A DNA stretch of 64,000 nucleotides from Xestospongia muta (lineage: Eukaryota; Porifera; Demospongiae; Haplosclerida; Petrosiidae), in NCBI GenBank assembly GCA_963693285.1, contig OY848920.1, positions 9,596,182-9,660,181 on the forward strand. The letters are read 5' to 3'. A program made the position numbers and the translations under genes. This document shows positions 31,572-42,006 of this stretch, piece by piece. The notes beneath the pieces were generated by a model. The model saw nothing but the letters and a program-made list of their open reading frames with translations, made no database searches and was not told the origin of the DNA. Position 1 is the first letter of the stretch, and every line of letters begins with the position of its first letter.

Positions 31572-31820
31572 CACTATAAACATCGATTTGTAGATTTAAC
31601 CAATATATTGTTATACAGGTTGCATGTAACAAAATTAGTATGATGTAATAAAAGTAAACATAACACTGTTTTTATTACTAATGTACTACTAACTACATAA
31701 ACAGTAGTACTTTAGTAATCAAAAGTGTTATGTTTACTTTTACATTATACTAAGTTTGCTACATACTACCTGCAAAACAATATATATATTGGTTAAATCA
31801 ACAAATCAATGTTTATAATG
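31572..31820. mobile_element. foldback (MITE-like) element upstream of copy 3
   Basis: A 249-bp near-palindrome: the left arm begins CACTATAAACATCGATTTGT and the right arm ends with its near complement. The arms are about 95 bp and also contain AAAAGTAAACATAACACT and its reverse complement. The centre (GTAGTACTTTAGTAAT) is also palindromic. It interrupts a class B upstream sequence between TAGAGTAAA and ATAATGG, 40 bp before the start codon. It encodes no protein, so it would be a non-autonomous element. Confidence 0.85.
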
Positions 31821-31860
31821 TGATAATGGTTATTTCCTGCTTACAAAACTCTACACTAAT

Positions 31861-34194
31861 ATGTCTGAGCCCTTCTCTCTCAATGTATCTCTCCTTTTGT
31901 CCAAGTTAACTAAAGTAGTTGATTGGTATGTATTAGGTCTTCATCTTAACATTCCTAAATATGAACTGGATAAGATTCAGAAGCAGTTCTTATTAAATGA
32001 GGGAGTAGAGCGATGTAAAGCAGAGATGTTAGATATGTGGTTGAAGAAGGAAGAAGAACCTCACTGGAGAGTAATAGTAGATGCTTTAGAGAAAATGAAG
32101 AGCTATGAACTAGCCCGGGAATTAAGGGATCTCCATCTTGATGAGGATGAATCTCAGTCTACAGATCCAAACCTTTGTGATAAAGAGGATCATCCAAGAG
32201 AAGTTAATCCCATATTAGTGGAGAAGCAAGTTGTCAAAGCCTTCTCTCGTTTAGAGTCCAAGTTTGCCAAAGTTGTTACTGATATTCAGTTTAGCCTTCA
32301 AGCTAACAATGTCCCTCTTGAGAATCTTTGTCAATATGTCAAGAGACGACTTAATTTACAAGATCTTGCTAGAGCGAATGATTTTGTTGATTTACTTGAT
32401 AATATAGTTCGATCTTATTATAGTTTCCTGAATATATCTCTTATAGAGAACATCATTGATGAGTTTCTTGATGATAGTCCAGTACAAGTTAGTCTACAAG
32501 AATACGAGAGAGAGTTAGATTTGTTTAAGAGTTCTACCAAGATGGAAGAACTTGTTGATACTGTGATAACCTCTGTACAGAAGGAGAAAGGTACTGCAAT
32601 GGTCGTGTTGAAGTTAGAAGGGTGTTGGTTGAATGTGACATTAGAGCGTTTCCAACAGTTAGTGGAGGAAATATTTTCAGAGAAAAGTCAATGTTTACAT
32701 CTTGTCCGAGTTGAACGAGGTTGTGTATCTATTCAGTGGACAGTTAGTGAGTGTGTAGTCTCTTCTCTTGTCTCTCTTACAAATCAGAGGACAGAGTTTA
32801 TGAAGTATGTTGGTGTTATTAGACTGACAATAGATGATGTAGTAGTATTTAAACAGGAGAGTAATGATATCACCTCACTGTCTTCTCTTCTTATTAAGGC
32901 AATTGAGTATTGTAGTGTGGACGTTGTGCGGTTTCTTCTATCTATTGGTGTTGACCCAAACACTAAAAATGATAAAGGGTATTCTATTTTATTGTGTTCA
33001 TCAATATTAGCTTGTGATCTTTCAAACAGAGATAAGAACTATGCCATCATTGATGCTCTGTTAAATGCTGGAGCTGATCCTAATGTCACTGACAATGTAG
33101 GACATACACCATTACTTTATGCTGTGATGTATCACTGTCCAAGAAATGTTAAGCTTCTATTGGATCATAAAGCTGACCCAAATATTCATTCAGACCATGA
33201 TTACTCACCTCTAAGAATATCAGCTCAAGATGGGGATAATGAAATTGTCTCTTACTTGTTAGATGCTGGGGCTAATCCAGATGCATTGGATCATAAAGGG
33301 CAAACTACTTTGATGGTAGCTTCTCGTAATCAACACACTTCAATAGTATTGAACCTACTTCAACATAAAGCTGACCCTAATATACAAGATAACAATGGAT
33401 GGACTGCTCTGATGGTTAGTTGTATTGGTGAAGATTTAAAAATCATAGAGGTCCTCATTGATGCTGGAGCAAATGTGGATATAGTCAAACGAGATGGCTT
33501 AACAGCATTAATGATTGCATGTTATCATCCAGGAAATGTAAACACGATTCAATGTCTATTGAAGGCGGGTGCAAATCCTAATTTACAAAGTCACAAACAT
33601 GGGTGGGCTGCAATTCATTTTGCCTGTGATAGGTCACCTGATCCTATGAATCTTTTAGCTCTAATTGAAGGAAGTGCTAGTCCTGACATTGCCAGTAATG
33701 CTGGTGTCACACCTCTTATGCTAGCCTGTAAGCATGGATTTGATATGATAGTGGAGATCCTTCTGAACTTGAATGTTTTAGTCAATGCCCAATGTCAATT
33801 TGGTAATACACCCTTAATAATTGCTGTTGACGTCTCAAAAAACATCAACATCATACAGTTGCTGTTATCTGCTGGTGCTGATGTCCATCAAACTGATACC
33901 AAAGGTAACACAGCTCTAGATTATGCACTGACATCCAAAAATCCTGAGATTACCCAATTACTCTTACTTCATGTGGGTGATGATAACACAGGGTATAGAC
34001 AACCTACTGAACCAGAGCAACATACTCAACAGCTGCCACCTGACGACCATTTTTATGAACCACCTTCGCATTCTTTAATAACCTCCATTGATGAGATACG
34101 ACACGCTATAGAACATCCTCTATCTTCACAAGAAACAGTTAAACAACCTCAAGATGAAGAAAACATCACACCTCAACAACAACAACAACATTAA
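31861..34194 (+). CDS. death-domain/ankyrin-repeat protein, array copy 3 (intact)
   Basis: Intronless, 777 residues with a complete tail ending in poly-Gln. The death-fold domain is as in the other copies. The linker is DPNLCDKEDHPREVNPIL, and residues about 142-185 are middle-domain type II (IQFSLQANNVPLENLCQYV, DLARANDFVDLLDNIV), found only in copies 3, 4 and 5. On both sides the sequence returns to the common form. The ankyrin half is the 1/2/4/8 type. It forms a 3.9-kb tandem duplication with copy 4, including the spacer and the foldback element. Upstream class C, so expression may differ from class B copies (inference). Confidence 0.85.
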   Translation: MSEPFSLNVSLLLSKLTKVVDWYVLGLHLNIPKYELDKIQKQFLLNEGVERCKAEMLDMWLKKEEEPHWRVIVDALEKMKSYELARELRDLHLDEDESQSTDPNLCDKEDHPREVNPILVEKQVVKAFSRLESKFAKVVTDIQFSLQANNVPLENLCQYVKRRLNLQDLARANDFVDLLDNIVRSYYSFLNISLIENIIDEFLDDSPVQVSLQEYERELDLFKSSTKMEELVDTVITSVQKEKGTAMVVLKLEGCWLNVTLERFQQLVEEIFSEKSQCLHLVRVERGCVSIQWTVSECVVSSLVSLTNQRTEFMKYVGVIRLTIDDVVVFKQESNDITSLSSLLIKAIEYCSVDVVRFLLSIGVDPNTKNDKGYSILLCSSILACDLSNRDKNYAIIDALLNAGADPNVTDNVGHTPLLYAVMYHCPRNVKLLLDHKADPNIHSDHDYSPLRISAQDGDNEIVSYLLDAGANPDALDHKGQTTLMVASRNQHTSIVLNLLQHKADPNIQDNNGWTALMVSCIGEDLKIIEVLIDAGANVDIVKRDGLTALMIACYHPGNVNTIQCLLKAGANPNLQSHKHGWAAIHFACDRSPDPMNLLALIEGSASPDIASNAGVTPLMLACKHGFDMIVEILLNLNVLVNAQCQFGNTPLIIAVDVSKNINIIQLLLSAGADVHQTDTKGNTALDYALTSKNPEITQLLLLHVGDDNTGYRQPTEPEQHTQQLPPDDHFYEPPSHSLITSIDEIRHAIEHPLSSQETVKQPQDEENITPQQQQQH

Positions 34195-35462
34195 ATGTGT
34201 TTAGTAATTTGCTATTAAGTTGGTGTTAGTGCTTTACAATGTATGTTGTCATATATTGTTATTTTTTAGTTGATTTTGTAGAGAAGTTTGGAAAATGTTT
34301 TAAAATATTAATTTGTTAAGGAGATCATTGCTTATACTGGTTTAGGGTCTCAAATTATTACTTAAACAGGTTTAGGGTCTCAAATTATTACTTAAACAGG
34401 TTTAGGGTCTTCTTTGGACTCTCATCATTAAAAATGTGGCAACTAATTATTAATAATTAATAATTACTTATAAATGAGTACATCCGTGATGAGCCTACCA
34501 CAATCACTGTACTTAGTTAAATTTACTCTCACTGTAAATTTTTATACTATGAACACATTGATGACTTCTATTGTAGTTTGTTAAAATGTAATTATAATGT
34601 ATAGCTATTGTTATGTATGAAGTATATATTATATTATGTTTTATAATAGGAGACACTGGAAGTGCATAGTGGACTAGTAATAGTGCTAAACGTACTTTAT
34701 CTACTGTAATGGAAAATAAATAAGTGATGAAAAAACTGTTTAAAGATCCAAGAACACAGAGGACAGTCACTCGATCTCAAAATTATTATCTCCTAACAGT
34801 TTACTAATAGTTTTAAGTAATGTCAATGAGTGTCTCCAGTGAGGGAACTATATATAAAGACATTGCTCTTGATAGTAATTGTGTTATTGAATTAGCCAAT
34901 ATACTGACTAATAACAAAACAATGGAGTACATACAGCCTTCCTCCTCTTCTCTCTTCCCTCACAGTTAAATCATGTCCTAGCATTAATAAATTTGGTAGA
35001 GAAAACTGTGTTATGAAAAATGTGTTTACTGAAAATTGTTTGCCAATTTAAATTGTTTATGAACTATGGAATTGACTGTTTATAAAATTTTAGAACCAAT
35101 AATGATAATAGTTATCAAAACAGTATTATCTTTACTGCAAATGATTTTTAAACACAACCTTTATAACTATAATATACATTGGTTTAAACAATTAATCGGT
35201 TTTGACAGAAACTTGTAACATATAAATAGCTATAACACACACACACACATATACACATACATATATGATTTGTAATAAGGGACCACTTTTGCAAAACATT
35301 TGTGATCTGATTTGTGAAAAAGGACCACCGTTAAAACATCTCAGAACCAGTTTTGTATACATATAGTTACTATATATGTACAACTTTTCATAGTAACTGT
35401 ATGTATAGAAAACTGTTTTTTTTTGAGGAGGAAGAAATTCCCGTTCAATTCTAGAGTAAATG
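34195..35462. repeat. spacer unit after copy 3
   Basis: Closest to the copy 2 spacer. It contains a local duplication (AATTATTACTTAAACAGG repeated at about 34355 and 34385) and indels that break the minus-strand frame open in the first two spacers. Confidence 0.8.
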
Positions 35463-35710
35463 CACTATAAACATCGATTTGTAGATTTAACCAATATATT
35501 GTTATACAGGTTGCATGTAACAAAATTAGTATGGTGTAATAAAAGTAAACATAACACTGTTTTTATTACTAATGTACTACTAACTACATAAACAGTAGTA
35601 CTTTAGTAATAAAAAGTGTTATGTTTACTTTTACATTATACTAAGTTTGCTACATACTACCTGTAAAACAATATATATATTGGTTAAACAACAAATCAAT
35701 GTTTATAGTG
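35463..35710. mobile_element. foldback (MITE-like) element upstream of copy 4
   Basis: Second copy of the 31572-31820 element, at the same site relative to the gene and nearly identical. It was therefore probably carried by the 3.9-kb tandem duplication and did not insert independently. Confidence 0.85.
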
Positions 35711-35750
35711 TGATAATGGTTATTTCCTGTTTACAAAAATCTACACTGAT

Positions 35751-38084
35751 ATGTCTGAGCCCTTCTATCTCAGTGTCTCTCTCCTTTTGTCCAAGTTAAC
35801 TAAAGTAGTTGATTGGTATGTATTGGGTCTTCATCTTAACATTCCTAAATATGAACTGGATAAGATTCAGAAGCAGTTCTTATTAAATGAGGGAGTAGAG
35901 CGATGTAAAGCAGAGATGTTAGATATGTGGTTGAAGAAGGAAGAAGAACCTCACTGGAGAGTAATAGTAGATGCTTTAGAGAAAATGAAGAGCTATGAAC
36001 TAGCCTGGGAATTAAGGGATCTCCATCTTGATGAGGATGAGTCTCAGTCTACAGATCCAAACCTTTGTGATAAAGAGGATCATCCAAGAGAAGTTAATCC
36101 CATATTAGTGGAGAAGCAAGTTGTCAAAGCCTTCTCTCGTTTAGAGTCCAAGTTTGCCAAACTTGTTACTGATATTCAGTTTAGCCTTCAAGCTAACAAT
36201 GTCCCTCTTGAGAATCTTTGTCAATATGTCAAGAAACGACTCAATTTACAAGATCTTGCTAGAGCAAATAATTTTGTTGATTTACTTGATAATATAGTTC
36301 GATCTTATTATAGTTTCCTGAATATATCTCTTATAGAGAACATCATTGATGAGTTTCTTGATGATAGTCCAGTACAAGTTAGTCTACAAGAATACGAGAG
36401 AGAGTTAGATTTGTTTAAGAGTTCTACCAAGATGGAAGAACTTGTTGATACTGTGGTAACCTCTGTACAGAAGGAGAAAGGTACTGCAATGGTCGTGTTG
36501 AAGTTAGAAGGGTGTTGGCTGAATGTGACATTAGAGCGTTTCCAACAGTTAGTGGAGGAAATATTTTCAGAGAAAAGTCAATGTTTACATCTTGTCCGAG
36601 TTGAACGAGGTTGTGTATCTATTCAGTGGACAGTTAGTGAGTGTGTAGTCTCTTCTCTTGTCTCTCTTACAAATCAGAGGACAGAGTTTATGAAGTATGT
36701 TGGTGTTATTAGACTGACAATAGATGATGTAGTAGTATTTAAACAGGAGAGTAATGATATCACCTCACTGTCTTCTCTTTTTATTAAGGCAATTGAGTGT
36801 TGTAGTGTGGACGTTGTGCGGTTTCTTCTATCTATTGGTGTTGACCCAAACACTAAAGATGATAAAGGGTATTCTATTTTATTGTGTTCATCAATATTAG
36901 CTTGTGATCTTTCAAACAGAGATAAGTACTATACCATCATTGATGCTCTGTTAAATGCTGGAGCTGATCCTAATGTCACTAACAATGTAGGACGTACACC
37001 ATTACTTTATGCTATGATCTATCACTGTCCAAGAATTGTTAAGCTTCTATTGGATCATAAAGCTGACCCAAATATTCATTCAGACCATGATTATTCACCT
37101 CTAAGAATATCAGCTCAAGATGGGTATAATGAAATTGTCTCTTACTTGTTAGATGCTGGTGCTAATCCAGATTCATTGGATCATAAAAGACAAACTCCTT
37201 TGATGTTAGCTTCTCGTAATCAACACACTTCAATAGTATTGAACCTACTTCAACATAATGCTGACCCTAATATACAAGATAACAAAGGGTGGACTGCTCT
37301 GATGGTTAGTTGTGTTGGTGAAGATTTAAAAATCACGGAGGTCCTCATTGATGCTGGAGCAAATGTGGATATAGTCAAACAAGATGGCTTGACAGCATTA
37401 ATGATTGCATGTGAACAACCAGGAAATGTAAACACTGTTCGATCTCTATTAAAGGCAGGTGCAAATCCTAATTTACAAAGTCACAAATATGGGTGGGCTG
37501 CAATTCATTTTGCCTGTTGTAAATCACCTGATCCTATGAATCTTTTAGCTCTCATTGAATGTGGTGCTAGTCCTGACATTGCTAGTAATGCTGGTGTCAC
37601 ACCTCTTATGCTAGCCTGTACGCATGGATTTGATATGATAGTGGAGATCTTACTGAGCTTAAATGTCTTAGTTAATGCCCGAAGTCAATTTGGTAATACA
37701 CCCTTAATAATTACCGTTGACGTCTCAAAAAACATCAACATCATACAGTTGCTGTTATCTGCTGGTGCTGATGTCTATCAAGCTGATAGAAAAGGTAACA
37801 CAGCTCTAGATTATGCACTGACATCCAAAAATCCTGAAATTACCCAATTACTCTTACTTCATGTTGGTGATGATAACACAGGGTATAGACAACCTACTGA
37901 ACCAGAGCAACAAACTCAACAGCTGCCACCTGATGACCACTTTTATGAACCACCTTCACATTCTTTAATAACCTCCATTGATGAGATACGACACGCTATA
38001 GAACATCCTCTATCTTCACAAGAAACAGTTAAACATCCTCAAGATGAAGAAGGAATCACACCTCAACAACAACAACAACATTAA
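35751..38084 (+). CDS. death-domain/ankyrin-repeat protein, array copy 4 (intact)
   Basis: Intronless, 777 residues, closest to copy 3 (same linker, type II middle domain, class C upstream). Its private changes are mainly in the ankyrin repeats: the helix AIHFACCKSPDPMNLLALIE, AQDGYNEIVSYL, and VKQDGLTALMIACEQPGNVN. The complete tail keeps DEIRHAIEHPL and poly-Gln. The 3' flank differs from copies 1-3: about 150 bp after the stop it runs into a remnant of a copy-7-like gene, so a deletion or unequal crossover removed a gene between copies 4 and 5. Confidence 0.85.
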   Translation: MSEPFYLSVSLLLSKLTKVVDWYVLGLHLNIPKYELDKIQKQFLLNEGVERCKAEMLDMWLKKEEEPHWRVIVDALEKMKSYELAWELRDLHLDEDESQSTDPNLCDKEDHPREVNPILVEKQVVKAFSRLESKFAKLVTDIQFSLQANNVPLENLCQYVKKRLNLQDLARANNFVDLLDNIVRSYYSFLNISLIENIIDEFLDDSPVQVSLQEYERELDLFKSSTKMEELVDTVVTSVQKEKGTAMVVLKLEGCWLNVTLERFQQLVEEIFSEKSQCLHLVRVERGCVSIQWTVSECVVSSLVSLTNQRTEFMKYVGVIRLTIDDVVVFKQESNDITSLSSLFIKAIECCSVDVVRFLLSIGVDPNTKDDKGYSILLCSSILACDLSNRDKYYTIIDALLNAGADPNVTNNVGRTPLLYAMIYHCPRIVKLLLDHKADPNIHSDHDYSPLRISAQDGYNEIVSYLLDAGANPDSLDHKRQTPLMLASRNQHTSIVLNLLQHNADPNIQDNKGWTALMVSCVGEDLKITEVLIDAGANVDIVKQDGLTALMIACEQPGNVNTVRSLLKAGANPNLQSHKYGWAAIHFACCKSPDPMNLLALIECGASPDIASNAGVTPLMLACTHGFDMIVEILLSLNVLVNARSQFGNTPLIITVDVSKNINIIQLLLSAGADVYQADRKGNTALDYALTSKNPEITQLLLLHVGDDNTGYRQPTEPEQQTQQLPPDDHFYEPPSHSLITSIDEIRHAIEHPLSSQETVKHPQDEEGITPQQQQQH

Positions 38085-38237
38085 ATGTGTCTTGTAATTT
38101 GCTATTAAGTTGGTGTTAGTGCTTTACAATGTATGTTGTCATGCATTGTTATTTTTTAGTTGTTTTTGTAGAGGAGTTTGGATAGATTTAAAAAAATTAT
38201 ATTTGTTAAGATATTATTACTTAAACTGGTTTAGGGT

Positions 38238-38850
38238 CTGGCTTTGATGTTGGCAACAGATTATAAAAACTTAGAAATTGTAAGTCACTCATTGATGTTG
38301 GAACTAAATGAGATGCAGTCATGCAGGATAGTGAGACAGCACTTATGTATGAATGCATGTGATCATTCAAAAATGTCGATGTTGTTCAATGTTTACTTAA
38401 AGCTTGAGCAGATCATAGTCTATAAAGTCACAAAAACGGCCTGGCTCCATGTCATTTTGCTTCCTGAAAATCACCTGATGATGGGATCCAGAAATTCTTT
38501 TATCTCTGATTGAAGCAGGTGCTGAACTTGAATTATTACTAAAAATGCTATAACACCTCTGATGCTAGCTTGTGAACGAGGGTTTGAGATGACAGTAGAG
38601 ATACTACTGAATATAAATGCTTCAGTTAATATCGAAACTCATCATGACATTATGACACTGATGTTGGCAGTACAATACTCTAAAAATATTAAAGTTGTAA
38701 GATCGCTATTATCTGCTGGTAAACATTAAAAAAGGCAACACAGTGCTAGACTATGCCCTGGTATCCAATAATCCTGAGATTACTCAGTTACTCTTATTGC
38801 ATATGTGTGACACATCTCATCAACAAAATAACATTGGGAGTATGTTTAAA
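38238..38850 (+). pseudogene. 3' half of a copy-7-like ankyrin gene, degraded
   Basis: It starts abruptly with ALMLATDYKNLEIV and is homologous to 47265-47882 of copy 7. Frameshifts and stops are spread across at least three ankyrin repeats. The last unit (SNNPEITQLLLLHMCDTS) and the ending GSMFK are recognisable. It is followed by a class D upstream region, just as copy 7 is, so the pair was duplicated as a block. Confidence 0.9.
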
Positions 38851-38869
38851 TAAAAAGTTTGCTGTCATA

Positions 38870-39066
38870 GGATAATTGTGTGTAGTCGTTATAGTATATA
38901 ATGGTATATTCTGTTTGTCATTATAATAATACTGTGTTTATGACAATAGTGGTTTTTATCTAGCAATGATACAAGTAATGACTAATTAAATTATTGAAAC
39001 CTTATTTTACTACAACCATGACACCATTGAAGTGTTGGGGAGTTTTTGATAACCAATTGAGCCATA
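38870..39066 (+). promoter_or_regulatory. class D upstream region (copy 5; sister at 47885-48107)
   Basis: The shared words ACTACAACCATGACACCATT, GAAGTGTT and TTTTTGATAACCAATTGAG immediately precede the start codons of copies 5 and 8. No class A, B or C words are present. Confidence 0.65.
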
Positions 39067-41139
39067 ATGTCTGAGCCCTTCTCTCTCAGCATCTCTCTCC
39101 TTTTGTCCAAGTTAACTAAAGTAGTTGATTGGTATGTATTGGGTCTTCATCTTAACATTCCTAAATATGAACTGGATAAGATTCAGAAGCAGTTCTTATT
39201 AAATGAGGGAGTAGAGCGATGTAAAGCAGAGATGTTAGATATGTGGTTGAAGAAGGAAGAAGAACCTAACTGGAGAGTAATAGTAGATGCTTTAGAGAAA
39301 ATGAAGAGCTATGAACTAGCCTGGGAATTAAGGGATCTCCATCTTGATGAGAATGAGTCTCAGTCTACAGATCCAAACCTTTGTGATAAAGAGGATCATC
39401 CAAGAGAAGTTAATCCCATATTAGTGGAGAAGCAAGTTGTCAAAGCCTTCTCTCGTTTAGAGTCCAAGTTTGCCAAACTTGTTACTGATATTCAGTTTAG
39501 CCTTCAAGCTAACAATGTCCCTCTTGAGAATCTTTGTCAATATGTCAAGAGACGACTCAATTTACAAGATCTTGCTAGAGCAAATAATTTTGTTGATTTA
39601 CTTGATAATATAGTTCGATCTTATTATAGTTTCCTGAATATATCTCTTATAGAGAACATCATTGATGAGTTTCTTGATGATAGTCCAGTACAAGTTAGTC
39701 TACAAGAATACGAGAGAGAGTTAGATTTGTTTAAGAGTTCTACCAAGATGGAAGAACTTGTTGATACTGTGGTAACCTCTGTCCAAAAGGAGACAGGTAC
39801 TGCAAGAGTCGTGTTGAAGTTAGAAGGGTGTTGGTTGAATGTGACATTAGAGCGTTTCCAACAGTTAGTGGAGGAAATATTTTCAGAGAAAAGTCAATGT
39901 TTACATCTTGTCCGAGTTGAACGAGGTTGTGTATCTATTCAGTGGACAGTTAGTGAGTGTGTAGTCTCTTCTCTTGTCTCTCTTACAAATCTGAGGACAG
40001 AGTTTATGAAGTATGTTGGTGTTATTAGACTGACAATAGATGATGTAGTAGTATTTAAACAGGAGAGTAATGATATCACCTCACTGTCTTCTCTTCTTAT
40101 TAAGGCAATTGAGTGTTGTAGTGTGGATGTTGTGCGGTTTCTTCTATCTATTGGTGTTGACCCTAACACTAAAGATGATAAAGGGTATTCTATTTTATTG
40201 TGTTCATCAATGTTAGCTTGTGATCTTTCAAGCGTTAACAAAGACAAGTACTATACCATCATTGATGCTCTGTTAAATGCTGGAGCTGATCCTAACGTCA
40301 CAAACAATGAAGGGCATACACCATTACTTTATGCTGTGATGTATCAATGTTCAAGCATTGTCAAACTTTTATTAGATCATAAAGCTGATCCAAATATTCA
40401 CTCAAGTGAGTACATACCTTTAATAATAGCAGCAATAGAGGGGAATTGTGAAATAGTCTTGTACTTGTTAGATGCTGGAGCTAACCCTGATGTTTTGGAC
40501 TCTGAAGGACAAACACCGCTAATGCTAGCATGTTATTATGGTCACACATCAGTAGTCTTAAAAATGCTCAAACATAACGTTAATATTAATGTGCAAAGAA
40601 AGGATGGGTGGACTGCTTTGATGTTTGCAAGCAAATTTAAGCACTTGACTATCACAGAAAATCTTATTGATGCTGGAGCTAATGTGGATATTGTCAATAA
40701 AAATGGCTTTACAGCTCTTATGGTTGCATGCAATTGCTCAGAAAATATAAGTATTGTTCAATGTTTACTTAATTCTGGAGCTAATCCTAACATTCTAAGA
40801 TATGAGAGCGGCTGGGGTCCAATTCATTTTACCTGTAGCCAGTCACCTGATCCGGGAACTCTCTTATCTCTTATTGAAGCAGGTGCTGATCCTGAAATTA
40901 CAACTAATCTTGGTAACACACCACTTATGATAGCATGTGAACAGGGTTTTGAGATGATAGTAGACATATTACTAAACTTAAATGTTTCCGTTAATTCTCA
41001 ATCTCATCTCGGTGGTACAGCATTAATAATTTCTGTCCTGACTTCAAACAACATTAACATTGTACAGTCATTGCTGTCTGCTGGTGCTGATATTCTTCAT
41101 GTTGATAATGAGGGTTACACAGCTCTGGACTATGTTTAG
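39067..41139 (+). CDS. death-domain/ankyrin-repeat protein, array copy 5 (truncated)
   Basis: Intronless, 690 residues. Its first about 400 residues match copies 3 and 4 (type II middle domain), but from about codon 400 the ankyrin repeats are of a diverged type (SSEYIPLIIAAIEGNCEIVL, ILRYESGWGPIHFTCSQ). The stop arises because one base is missing in GACTATGTTTAGC (copy 6 has GACTATGCTTTG). With that base the frame would continue ALALVLNNSEIIEIL and into a tail. The out-of-frame remainder runs to about 41395 and is itself decayed. The same lesion occurs at 51118-51125 after copy 8. The chimeric layout suggests gene conversion of the 5' half. It may be functional as a tail-less protein. Confidence 0.75.
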   Translation: MSEPFSLSISLLLSKLTKVVDWYVLGLHLNIPKYELDKIQKQFLLNEGVERCKAEMLDMWLKKEEEPNWRVIVDALEKMKSYELAWELRDLHLDENESQSTDPNLCDKEDHPREVNPILVEKQVVKAFSRLESKFAKLVTDIQFSLQANNVPLENLCQYVKRRLNLQDLARANNFVDLLDNIVRSYYSFLNISLIENIIDEFLDDSPVQVSLQEYERELDLFKSSTKMEELVDTVVTSVQKETGTARVVLKLEGCWLNVTLERFQQLVEEIFSEKSQCLHLVRVERGCVSIQWTVSECVVSSLVSLTNLRTEFMKYVGVIRLTIDDVVVFKQESNDITSLSSLLIKAIECCSVDVVRFLLSIGVDPNTKDDKGYSILLCSSMLACDLSSVNKDKYYTIIDALLNAGADPNVTNNEGHTPLLYAVMYQCSSIVKLLLDHKADPNIHSSEYIPLIIAAIEGNCEIVLYLLDAGANPDVLDSEGQTPLMLACYYGHTSVVLKMLKHNVNINVQRKDGWTALMFASKFKHLTITENLIDAGANVDIVNKNGFTALMVACNCSENISIVQCLLNSGANPNILRYESGWGPIHFTCSQSPDPGTLLSLIEAGADPEITTNLGNTPLMIACEQGFEMIVDILLNLNVSVNSQSHLGGTALIISVLTSNNINIVQSLLSAGADILHVDNEGYTALDYV

Positions 41140-41397
41140 CATTAGTGTTAAATAATTCTGAGATAATTGAAATTCTTTCGATGCACACAAACGACACTAG
41201 TCACACTAACATAGAGTATAGACAACCTATTGAATCAGAGAAATATGTACAAGTACAAGGACTTCCTCCTCCTGATGACCATTTGGGTGAGGATTTAACT
41301 ACCATAACATTTCCTATTAACCTCAATTGATGAGATACAAGGTGCTATTGAACATCCTCTTCTCTTTGTCAAACGTCAACAACAATAACAACAAGAC
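41140..41397 (+). pseudogene. untranslated tail remains of copy 5
   Basis: The continuation contains LVLNNSEIIEIL, YRQPIESEKYVQVQ and PPDDHLGED in one frame, then IEHPL words in another, ending in CAACAACAATAACAACAAG. A close relative is at 51126-51375. Confidence 0.85.
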
Positions 41398-41574
41398 AGC
41401 ACTCAATATATGTTTTTGTTTTATGTATATATGTAAGCTTTAAGTCAAGATTTTGTGCTCTACAATATAGTATTTTATATAATTATATAATGTAGCTGTT
41501 AACTTAAATGCATTACAAGTAATAACATAAGTAATCTAATTAATAGTGTTGTTCTAGTTTGTTTAAATGGGATT

Positions 41575-41830
41575 TGTTGGGATTTGGCTCAATTACTCTT
41601 ACAGCATATGGGTGACAATAATACAGAGTATAGACAGCTTATTGAAGAAACAAATCCAACAATTGTCACTTGATGAGCATTTATATGAGGACTTTGAAGC
41701 ACCTTTACATTCTTTAATAACCTCCATTGACATATGACATGTTATTGAACATCCTCTACTTCCACATGGAACACTCAAACACCCTCAAGATGAAAAGAAC
41801 ATAAACAAGTTGCCTTAACAACAACAAGAT
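41575..41830 (+). pseudogene. 3' tail remnant of a copy-6-like gene
   Basis: It contains AQLLLQHMGDNNTEYRQ, then KQIQQLSLDEHLYEDFE after a frameshift, then the IEHPL region. It is almost the same as 23459-23720, and both directly precede class A upstream regions. Confidence 0.85.
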
Positions 41831-42006
41831 TAAATATATGTTGAAATTGAATGTGTTTTAAATAAACTTTGCACTTTACAATATATAATATATATTTACT
41901 CATACTATTTTTACTTGGGTGTGTAACATCATATTATTATTGATAATATTGTAATATAACTAAGGATTCTGCTTATATACTGTTTATTTTGACCAAAGGG
42001 ACAATA

